Of a DNA stretch of 64,000 bases, positions 35,963 to 43,547 are shown one piece after another; within the stretch, counting starts at the first letter, position 1; each line of letters starts with the position of its first letter. The position numbers and the translations under genes were made by a program. The notes below the pieces were generated by a model, which saw only the letters and a program-made list of their open reading frames with translations, was not told where the DNA came from and searched no databases. Source of the stretch: Leptolyngbya ohadii IS1 (GTDB lineage: Bacteria; Cyanobacteriota; Cyanobacteriia; Elainellales; Elainellaceae); the NCBI RefSeq assembly GCF_002215035.1, contig NZ_NKFP01000006.1, forward strand, positions 3,873,080 through 3,937,079, written 5' to 3'.

Positions 35963-38900
35963 TTAGCCTTCAATCGGCAGGCGAATTGTAAACAGCGTCA
36001 TGCAACTGGGCTGTGTGCGACTACTGGCTTCGATCGTTCCTCCTAACTGCTTCAGCATCCGCCGGACTAATGCCAGCCCTAACCCCGTTCCGCCATGTTT
36101 CCAGGGATCGTTGCTGGGAATCCGATAGAACTTCTCAAAAATGCGATCGCATTCTGCGGCAGGAATGGCAACACCAGAATTACTGATACAGATCTCCAGA
36201 ATACGAGCTTGACCTTCAGCAGACTGACCTCCAGCAGAAAGGCATTGAGCAGAAAGGGTAATCGTTTCTCCAGATGGCGTGTATTTGCAGGCGTTGTTCA
36301 GCAGCTCCATCACAATTCGTTCCAGGTAAGGTGTATAGATCTTCAGCGGCGGCAGATCGGCTGAAATCTGAAGAATCAGCTCCTGCTGCTGCTGTTGGAT
36401 TCGATCAATGAATACCTCTGCGAGATGAGAAATATAAAGTTCCACATTGACTTCAGCCAAACCCAGCGGCTCCGTTTCCGCTTCCAGGCGCGTCAGATCC
36501 AGCAGATTATTGATCAAATTAATCTCCCGCTGCCCCTCCTCCTGAAGCACATCAAAGTAGCGCCGGATAGTATTGGATTCATCTTCAAAAACACCCAGAT
36601 GAGTCAGGTTAATGTCCAGCATTTCGGTCGCCATTTTGATATTGGACATGGGAGTTCGCAGTTCGTGGGAAACCGTGCTGAGAAAATCGTCCTTGAGCTG
36701 GTTGAGTCGCTCCAATTCCTGCACCTGCACCTGCGCCGCCTGGTAGAGACGGGATTGACGCAGGGCGATCGCGCATTGATTCGCCACCTGCTGTACTAAC
36801 CGCACTTCCTGATCGTTAAAAATCTCGCCGGACTGCTTAAACAGCCACAAATCCCCCAGAACACCCTGATCATCCACCATGGGCACCGTCAGGATACTCA
36901 TGCAGCGCTGGTCAGACCGGAGTGTTTGATGCGAAATATCGCAGAACTGACAAATTTGCCCCTTCAGCAGGTAGCTGTAGATTTGGGGATGAACTGCCGT
37001 TTCGTTCTGGGTATCTGTTGTAATTTCAACGGTTTTGCCCTGGGCAGGATTCATGGTTTTAACAGCCTCATAGGCGATCGTCGAAGTCGTATGGTCTGCG
37101 TTGTAGATTCCGGTATCGCAAGCGCAAACCTGTAGTCCCTGCGCCAGTTCATCCACCGCAGACTGCAAAATTTGTCCTTCATCGAGGCTATCGCGAACCC
37201 GATCGGTAATCCGTTTAAGTAGCGCCTCAAACTCTAGCGCCTGCTGCAACTGAGCGGTGCGTTCCTGAACCTGTTGCTCCAACCCTGTGTTCAGAATTTG
37301 AACCTGCTCGTACAGATCGGATTGATGAATGGCAATTGCTAGCTGACTCGTGATTTGCTGGAGCAGTTCCAGTTCCCAGAATTGCCAGTTGCGTGCTGTT
37401 TTATTCTGATAGACCACGAGCAGTCCCCACAGCGTCGTACGGGTAAAAATTGGGGCGATCGCACAGGCTTTTGCCTGAAGGGCTTCAAACAATTGGGTCT
37501 GCTCCGATGACAGTCCTGCTGCCTCAACATCGGCAACGATAAACATTTCCTGGTCGCGGAAGCGCCCGCCCTGGGTACGCTGCAAAGGGTTATTTTGCAA
37601 AGCTTCCTTCAGATTGGTGTCTACCTGCCCATTTGCATCAATCACCTTCAGCCATCCCTCATCAACAGACTCAGCCACAAAGTCACCCTGCCAGTCCGCC
37701 CGGAAGCGATAAACCACCACGCGATCGACCTGCAAGGTTTGCCGCATTTGCTCCACCGTCGTATTCAGGATTGCCCTGAGATCGAGGGATTGGCGAATGG
37801 CTTGAGTAATATTCCAGCGGAGTCCTTCGAGCAGGGTTTGCTGCCGTAGTGCGGCTTCGGCTTGCTTGCGATCGGTAATGTCCTGCTGCACCGCAACCAC
37901 TACATCCCCATAGTCCGGATGCCGAAAGACCGAACCCGTTGCCCTAGACCAGAACAGGGTGCCGTCCTTCCTGACATTCTGAACTTCGTAGGTAGCTTCT
38001 CCGTTTTGCCGGATGTCTTGGCAGATGGTTTGCATCACTGCCTCCGCCGTCATCGATGCACTGGCGCAGTTCACGATCGAAATGGGCTGCCCCTTCAGTT
38101 CATCGGGCGCATAGCCAAACATCTGCTCAAATTTGGGATTGGCGTAAACAATGGTGCCGTCATCCGCTTTCACCAGACAAACCCCACCCGCCATATTGCA
38201 CGTGATCACTGCCTGAAGCGCTAGTTCCTGTTCTGCCTGTTTGCGATCGGTGATATCCAGCAAAACGCCGATCGAGCGCACGGGTTGTCCTGCCGGATCA
38301 TAGGTTGCCCTAGACCGTGCCATTATCCAATGAATTGAGCTATCTGGATAAATGACCCGATATTCCACCCTGAAGTCCGACCCGTGCTTAAGAGAGGTGG
38401 AGAACTGCTGCTCGACGTGAGGCAAATCATCCGGGTGAACGCAGCTTGCCCACAGCTCATAGCTCGCTTCGCAACTGCCTGGTTCTAGTCCTAACAGTCT
38501 AAAGTGATTGTCGTTCCAGATAAATTTTTCGGTTGGGAGGTGATAGTCCCAAAATCCCGTATGGGTTAAGTCGAGTGCCAGGCGGAGGCGTTCTTCGCTC
38601 TCGCACAGGGCTGACTGAGTCCTGGCTTGCTCCTGATAAGCAACCCGCAGCCGATCGTTTAATGCGGTTAATTCTGCCGTGCGTTCTGCGACCCGCTGCT
38701 CCAGTTTGGCGTTTAATTCTTGCAGCGCAATTTGCGTTTGCTTTTGTTGGGTGATGTCGATCGCAATCCCAATGACGCGGATCGGCTGATTCTCGGTGTC
38801 GTACCAGATCTGCCCAATATCAGCGAACCAGCGAACTTTGTCTGTACAGCCCAGGCGAAACTCAATTCTTAACTCGGAAACTTTGTCAGCGAGCGCCTGT

Positions 38901-39847
38901 AGGGTCTGCTGATGTGCCCTATCGCGATCGTCAGGATGGATATGCTGAAGCCAACTGTCGTAGCTGGATTGAACTTTAGAATCAATTCCATAGAGCTGAT
39001 AGTACTCTGGCGACCAGAAAACAGTATTGGTGCGAATGTCCCAGTCCCAGATCGCAGAATTACTAGAAACCTGTGCCAGTCGCAGCCGGGCTTCGCTTTG
39101 CCGAAATGCCTCTTCTGCCTGCTTGCGCTGATCGATCAGGATCACAGTGCCCGACATTCGCACCACCTCTCCTGCCTCGTTGTAAAAAGCCTGCCCCCGG
39201 TCTTCGAGCCAGTGAATGCTGCCATCTGCCCAAATGACACGAAACTCATGCTGATACGGAAGGCGGTGACGTATGGCTTGCGCGAGTGCCTGCTCGACTC
39301 CTGCCCGATCATCCGGATGCACAAAGCTAAGAAAGCTTTCGTATTGCCCATCAAACCTATGGAAAGCTAGACCAAAGAGCCGCTCATGTCGCTGCGACCA
39401 CTGCACTTCATTGGTTAGAACATCCCAATGCCACATTCCCATTTGGGCAGCTTCCAGCGCCAGGTTCAGGCGATCGGTACTTTCCTCCAGGATCTTGCGA
39501 TTCAGCTGTTCTAGCTTTTGCTGGCTTTCCTTCAGCTTGACACAGAGCAACGTGATCACCAGCGACACCGTGACAAATAGCAAAAGCCGGAGAAAATGAT
39601 CGAGATTTGCAGCCTGGAGGGAATAAATAGGCGAAATGAAAAAATATTGCATCCCCAGACCAGAAAGAACGATCGCGACTATAGCAGGGCGAAGTCCACC
39701 ATACCAGGCAGTTGTCGCAATAGCGAGGTAGAAAAATACACCAAGCGTATAGGCAATTGCAGATTGCAGAAGCAGGCTAAGGAGCAGCGCAATCATGGTT
39801 GAACCAACAGCTATTCCGTAGGGCGGAAACCGCCAACCAAAATTCAT
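35963..39847 (-). CDS. Membrane multi-PAS/GAF sensor histidine kinase
   Basis: 1294 residues. An N-terminal membrane part (about 12-112, DUF4118-like helices) and a coiled coil precede four PAS domains with their PAC segments, between about 122 and 640. Markers include FVHPDDRAG, HIHPDDRDR and CVHPDDLPH. Two GAF domains follow (about 655-820 and 870-1035); the first has DRVVVYRF..DWQGDFVAESV of the phytochrome-related type, but I see no clear bilin-binding Cys-His pair. HisKA follows with STVSHELRTPMSNIK (His about 1062), and an intact HATPase ends the protein (NNACKYTP, GTGLGLALVRRML). There is no receiver domain, and no response-regulator gene is adjacent, so the partner is elsewhere. Confidence 0.92.
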   Translation of the reverse strand: MNFGWRFPPYGIAVGSTMIALLLSLLLQSAIAYTLGVFFYLAIATTAWYGGLRPAIVAIVLSGLGMQYFFISPIYSLQAANLDHFLRLLLFVTVSLVITLLCVKLKESQQKLEQLNRKILEESTDRLNLALEAAQMGMWHWDVLTNEVQWSQRHERLFGLAFHRFDGQYESFLSFVHPDDRAGVEQALAQAIRHRLPYQHEFRVIWADGSIHWLEDRGQAFYNEAGEVVRMSGTVILIDQRKQAEEAFRQSEARLRLAQVSSNSAIWDWDIRTNTVFWSPEYYQLYGIDSKVQSSYDSWLQHIHPDDRDRAHQQTLQALADKVSELRIEFRLGCTDKVRWFADIGQIWYDTENQPIRVIGIAIDITQQKQTQIALQELNAKLEQRVAERTAELTALNDRLRVAYQEQARTQSALCESEERLRLALDLTHTGFWDYHLPTEKFIWNDNHFRLLGLEPGSCEASYELWASCVHPDDLPHVEQQFSTSLKHGSDFRVEYRVIYPDSSIHWIMARSRATYDPAGQPVRSIGVLLDITDRKQAEQELALQAVITCNMAGGVCLVKADDGTIVYANPKFEQMFGYAPDELKGQPISIVNCASASMTAEAVMQTICQDIRQNGEATYEVQNVRKDGTLFWSRATGSVFRHPDYGDVVVAVQQDITDRKQAEAALRQQTLLEGLRWNITQAIRQSLDLRAILNTTVEQMRQTLQVDRVVVYRFRADWQGDFVAESVDEGWLKVIDANGQVDTNLKEALQNNPLQRTQGGRFRDQEMFIVADVEAAGLSSEQTQLFEALQAKACAIAPIFTRTTLWGLLVVYQNKTARNWQFWELELLQQITSQLAIAIHQSDLYEQVQILNTGLEQQVQERTAQLQQALEFEALLKRITDRVRDSLDEGQILQSAVDELAQGLQVCACDTGIYNADHTTSTIAYEAVKTMNPAQGKTVEITTDTQNETAVHPQIYSYLLKGQICQFCDISHQTLRSDQRCMSILTVPMVDDQGVLGDLWLFKQSGEIFNDQEVRLVQQVANQCAIALRQSRLYQAAQVQVQELERLNQLKDDFLSTVSHELRTPMSNIKMATEMLDINLTHLGVFEDESNTIRRYFDVLQEEGQREINLINNLLDLTRLEAETEPLGLAEVNVELYISHLAEVFIDRIQQQQQELILQISADLPPLKIYTPYLERIVMELLNNACKYTPSGETITLSAQCLSAGGQSAEGQARILEICISNSGVAIPAAECDRIFEKFYRIPSNDPWKHGGTGLGLALVRRMLKQLGGTIEASSRTQPSCMTLFTIRLPIEG

Positions 39848-39984
39848 CGCAAGCTCCCTTCTACGCCGATACTGTTTTCAATACTGCTTTTCAATACTGT
39901 TAAGGTTCTACTGTTGAGTTTCTACTGTTGAGTTTTTGCACTCGCTGATTACACCATTGCACCTGCCTGACGATTGCAGAAAAC

Positions 39985-40014
39985 AAAAAATGGGCAGGCA
40001 CCGTAGTACCCCCC
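39985..40014 (-). terminator. Rho-independent terminator of the 46-residue membrane-protein gene
   Basis: On the minus strand GGUAC-UACG-GUGCC makes a short stem closed by a UNCG-type tetraloop, flanked by further G/C pairing (GGGG with UGCCC) and followed by six T. It sits 80 bases downstream of the small gene at 40093-40233. Confidence 0.6.
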
Positions 40015-40092
40015 AAGGATTCAAAATGTGACTTCATGGGACGACTAAAGTAGTCTGACGCTCAGTTGGGCAGTCAGCCTGATAATCCGCAT

Positions 40093-40233
40093 TTAGCCGA
40101 TCGCATAGGCAGATTGAAGCGCCCAGATAATGAGAAAGGCGATCGAGCCGAGGATCAGCACAGCAGAGATCGTCACCATAGGAGTACTGTCTGCGCTCTG
40201 AAATTTCATAATGCCGCGATTTTGATCAGTCAT
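40093..40233 (-). CDS. Small single-span membrane protein
   Basis: 46 codons. The peptide has a polar N-terminus (MTDQNRGIMKFQSADSTPMV) and then one membrane helix (TISAVLILGSIAFLIIWALQ), ending SAYAIG. A ribosome binding site GAGGAA lies 9 bases before the ATG, and there is a minus-strand terminator downstream, so this is probably a real single gene. The size and shape fit a small subunit of a thylakoid complex (photosystem, NDH-1 or cytochrome b6f), but it does not match the PetG, PetL, PetM, PetN, PsbX or Ycf12 patterns I know, so no name is given. Confidence 0.7.
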   Translation of the reverse strand: MTDQNRGIMKFQSADSTPMVTISAVLILGSIAFLIIWALQSAYAIG

Positions 40234-40439
40234 AGGGGTGGTTCCTCTTCGGTGGAGTTCAGGAGAAAATTCATGCCTTCATGTTGAAGCAGCATGAAAA
40301 ATAATTGCCACCTCCAGAAGGCAGGTTGATCTGCTTATGCTTCTCATAATTTTAGCTAAACTCCCAGGAACTCCAGTTATCCTGATCACACTGTCCGAGA
40401 TTTTTCATCTGCCGAGGGTTGGGCAAAGGTTCAAAGGAA

Positions 40440-41435
40440 ATGCGGATTCTGCTGTTTATCCTGCTGCTGTTTATCCTGCCAGGGGCGATCGTGGGACTGG
40501 TTGAACTGGGGCTGCGATCGATCTTTGGCTTCGGGCAACCGCTGCTCTATGTGACCGACCCTAAAATTGGCTATTTGCTGGCTCCCAGTCAAACGACGCG
40601 GCGATTTGGCAATCGAATCACGATTAATCAATACTCGATGCGAAACGCTTCCATTACCCCACAGCGCAGTCCCGATACCCTGCGAATTTTGCTGCTGGGA
40701 GACTCGATCGCCAATGGCGGCTGGTGGACGGATCAGAATCAAACGATTTCCGCTTTGCTTCAGGATGATCTGCAAACGAAGCTCCCGACGGATCAGCCGA
40801 TCGCCTCTGCACCGGGAAAATTTCAGCAGGTGGAAGTCCTCAACGCTTCCGCAAATTCCTGGTCACCGCGCAATCAGTTAGCCTATCTTCAGCGGTTTGG
40901 TAGCTTCGAGTCTCAGGCGATCGTCCTTTTAATCAACACCGACGATCTGTTTGGCATAGCTCCCACTTCGGTTCAGGTCGGACGCGATTCCAACTATCCA
41001 TCTACGAAACCGCCCTTTGCCCTGGCGGAGGTGATTCAGCGCTATCTGTTCAAATCAAAACCGATTCCGGAACTGGTGCAGTTTCAGCAGGCAGGCGGCG
41101 ACCGGGTCGGGGAGAATCTGGCGGCAATTGGGCAGATTCAGGCGATCACAGTCCAGTCCAATGCTCAATTTTTTTTGGTAATCACACCGCTACTGCGCGA
41201 ACTCAAGCCGCCCGGAGCAAGGGATTACGAGAAGGTTGCCCGCGATCGGCTACAAGCCTTTACGAAAACTGAGGGAATTCTTTTCCTGGACGTTTTGCCG
41301 TTGTTTGCCGATCATCCTGAACCGGAAAAACTGTATCGCGATCATATTCATCTGAGTGCGATCGGAAATCGGGAGCTGGTGAAACTGATCCGAACCACTC
41401 CCCTCCGTCCCCCAATTCTGGGAGGAACTGAATGA
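40440..41435 (+). CDS. SGNH/GDSL-family hydrolase
   Basis: 331 residues from the ATG at 40440 (AAAGGAA just upstream); a TTG at 40419 would add seven. An N-terminal membrane anchor (about 3-30, MRILLFILLLFILPGAIVGL) is followed by the hydrolase domain. The nucleophile Ser is in LRILLLGDSIANGG, the oxyanion Asn probably in LNASANSWSP, and the Asp-x-x-His pair in YRDHIHLSAIGN. The family removes acyl or acetyl groups from sugars, lipids or cell-wall polymers. The last residues (PLRPPILGGTE) are encoded in a CCCCCAATTCTGGGAGG repeat-like sequence. The fold is clear, the substrate unknown. Confidence 0.82.
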   Translation: MRILLFILLLFILPGAIVGLVELGLRSIFGFGQPLLYVTDPKIGYLLAPSQTTRRFGNRITINQYSMRNASITPQRSPDTLRILLLGDSIANGGWWTDQNQTISALLQDDLQTKLPTDQPIASAPGKFQQVEVLNASANSWSPRNQLAYLQRFGSFESQAIVLLINTDDLFGIAPTSVQVGRDSNYPSTKPPFALAEVIQRYLFKSKPIPELVQFQQAGGDRVGENLAAIGQIQAITVQSNAQFFLVITPLLRELKPPGARDYEKVARDRLQAFTKTEGILFLDVLPLFADHPEPEKLYRDHIHLSAIGNRELVKLIRTTPLRPPILGGTE

Positions 41436-41438
41436 TGT

Positions 41439-41909
41439 CTACTCCAATCGCTTCAAATATTTCACCGTATCTTCCTGATAGCCCTGCCGACTATAAAACG
41501 ATCGCGCCCGATCATTTCCGCCAAAGGCATTCAGGGTAATAAAGCTGAGATTGTGTTCCTTTGCCCAGGTTTCGGCATACGCCATCAGGGTTTGCCCTAC
41601 TCCCTGACTAGAGACTTCGGGAATCACCACGATGTCGGAAATGTGGGCATGGCGTTCCTGCGTAAAAAAGTCCGTCAGCGTTTCCAAAAAGATATAGCCC
41701 AATGATTGACCTGCATCATCCACGGCAATGTAGATATTCTGCGGGGCGGGATAGGCAACAATGGCGCGATCGATCTCCCTGGCAATGGCGTGAATCACCT
41801 GTTCAGGATTGCGTCCGGTGGGCGAACCGAATTCCACAAAGCGGGGAACCAGGCTGAGGATAAAGGCACGATCGTCGATTGTCGCAGGGCGAATTTGGAC
41901 AGGCAGCAT
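41439..41909 (-). CDS. GNAT-family N-acetyltransferase
   Basis: 156 residues from the ATG at 41909 (MLPVQIRPATIDDRAFI); the longer frame to 41945 adds twelve. GNAT motifs are present: IYIAVDDAGQSLGYIFLE (beta 4 region), ISDIVVIPEVSSQGVGQTLMAYAETWAKE (acetyl-CoA-binding loop V-x5-G-x-G-x-x-L) and FITLNAFGGNDRARSFYSRQGYQ. The acceptor is unknown. It converges with the SGNH hydrolase gene (3 bases between stops) and is divergent from the epimerase. Confidence 0.88.
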   Translation of the reverse strand: MLPVQIRPATIDDRAFILSLVPRFVEFGSPTGRNPEQVIHAIAREIDRAIVAYPAPQNIYIAVDDAGQSLGYIFLETLTDFFTQERHAHISDIVVIPEVSSQGVGQTLMAYAETWAKEHNLSFITLNAFGGNDRARSFYSRQGYQEDTVKYLKRLE

Positions 41910-41992
41910 CGGCAGATTGGATCTCGCAGGCGAAACGAATACCAATCAGTTTTACGATGATGAGGAGTATTTCAGCTAGGGGGTAAGGCATA

Positions 41993-42928
41993 ATGCGTAT
42001 TCTGGTGATGGGCGGAACCCGCTTTATTGGGGTTTATCTGACGCGCCTGCTGGTGGAACAAGATCACGAAGTCGTGCTGTTTAACCGGGGCAACAAGCCT
42101 GCACCGATCGAGGGAGTAGAGCAAATTCACGGCGATCGTACCGATGCGGCAGACCTGAAGGAAAAACTATCGGGCGAATCCTTCGATGCGGTATTTGACA
42201 ACAACGGACGCGAACTGAGCGACACCCAACCCCTCGTCGAAGTTTTCCGCGACAGCATCAAGCATTTTGTCTATGTCAGTTCCGCTGGGGTGTACCTCAA
42301 ATCTGACCAGATGCCCCACGTCGAAGGCGACCCGGTCGATCCCAAGAGTCGGCACAAGGGCAAGTTTGAAACCGAGGCATATCTGGCGGAGCAGGGCATT
42401 CCCTTCACTTCGATTCGTCCGGTTTACATCTACGGACCGCAAAACTACAACGACCTGGAAGCCTGGTTCTTCGATCGGATTGTGCGCGATCGTCCTGTCC
42501 CGATTCCCGGCAACGGAATGCACATCACCCAGTTCGGTCACGTTCAGGATCTCGCCAGCGCAATGGTAGCCGTGCTGGGCAATCCAAAAGCGATCGGGCA
42601 AATTTACAACATTTCGGGCGATCGCTACGTGACGTTCGATGGCTTGGCGCGTGCCTGTGCCGTGGCTGCCGGAAAAGATCCCGCCTCGCTTCAGATTGTT
42701 CACTACGATCCCAAGCAGTTTGACTTTGGCAAAAAGAAAGCTTTCCCGATGCGCGTCCAGCACTTCTTTGCCGATGTTCACAAAGCACAGAAAGAACTCT
42801 ACTGGAAGCCCGAATTCGATCTAATTTCTGGCTTAAAGGATTCCTTCCAGAATGACTATCTGGAAAGCGATCGGGACAAGGCGGAAGTCGATTTCTCGCT
42901 GGACGATCAGATCTTGCAGGCAAAGTAA
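41993..42928 (+). CDS. NAD-dependent epimerase/dehydratase-like protein, CSP41 type
   Basis: 311 residues, an atypical short-chain dehydrogenase. The Rossmann motif is MRILVMGGTRFIGVYLTRLL (GGTRFIG), and the acidic strand end is VVLFNRGN. The Ser-Tyr pair is in FVYVSSAGVYLKSD, with RPVYIYGPQNYNDLEAWFFDRI. The pattern fits the cyanobacterial/plastid CSP41 (chloroplast stem-loop binding protein) group, in which plant members bind or cleave chloroplast RNA and support transcript stability. I infer a like role, but an epimerase activity is not excluded. It is transcribed alone. Confidence 0.85.
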   Translation: MRILVMGGTRFIGVYLTRLLVEQDHEVVLFNRGNKPAPIEGVEQIHGDRTDAADLKEKLSGESFDAVFDNNGRELSDTQPLVEVFRDSIKHFVYVSSAGVYLKSDQMPHVEGDPVDPKSRHKGKFETEAYLAEQGIPFTSIRPVYIYGPQNYNDLEAWFFDRIVRDRPVPIPGNGMHITQFGHVQDLASAMVAVLGNPKAIGQIYNISGDRYVTFDGLARACAVAAGKDPASLQIVHYDPKQFDFGKKKAFPMRVQHFFADVHKAQKELYWKPEFDLISGLKDSFQNDYLESDRDKAEVDFSLDDQILQAK

Positions 42929-43547
42929 GAGAGTTCCCGAAGATCCCCCCTAGCTGCCTGCTGAAAGCTACGGTGTGCATATAACCCTAGCGGAGATCCG
43001 TAACTCTTGAAGCCCCCTAAATCTCCCGACTATTTGTTGCCGCGCTTCAAGCGCGAGGGGGACTTTAAAACCCTCCAGTTCCCACTATTTGACCCCATTC
43101 CCTTTTGCTCGTCATGCAACTCGATTGCTCAGTGGGCAAGGGTCGGAAGTCCCCCAGACTTGGGGGATTTAGGGGGCGACAAGGACTAGAACACCCACAG
43201 ACTCGACTAATGGGTACGCAGTAGCTCTGCCTAAAAGGGATTTAGGGAGATCGGCTCGAAAATTTCACTTGCTCCAAAACATCGTCTAGCACGCTACTAT
43301 TGAAACCCGATCGCAAGAATATTAGAATTCAACTCATCATTCGAGAAATTCGCCAGGGAAAACGATTACCTAGGGGAAAGTGTTTCGCATCGCCTAAACT
43401 ACCCTAACTTTCAGCTTCATTTATTTCGATCGCGTAGCGCTCCCGGAACGGTATCGCCGCTTGAACTTCGATATCCTCAATTCTTTAAGCCTTGATTTAA
43501 TAGAGGCTTAGAAATCTATTCTTAATTGCCCATCGCTCAGGGACAGC
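42929..43547. other. Intergenic region with a MITE-like element
   Basis: About 620 bases with no gene. It contains a 166-bp element with inverted ends at 43012-43177 and a further dispersed repeat at 43183-43224. Around 43435-43470 there is a short GCGTAGCGCTCCCGGAACGG repeat-like sequence. The last part is the leader of the SNF2 gene. Confidence 0.55.
43012..43177. repeat. MITE-like element with terminal inverted repeats
   Basis: GCCCCCTAAATCTCCC at 43012-43027 is matched in inverted form by TGGGGGATTTAGGGGGC at 43161-43177 (one mismatch in 16). Inside are two small hairpins: CGCGCTT/AAGCGCG near 43042 and CCCCCA-GACT-TGGGGG near 43151. It has no coding capacity. Degraded relatives occur at 21240-21315, 41400-41430 and 54940-54956. 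Confidence 0.6.
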
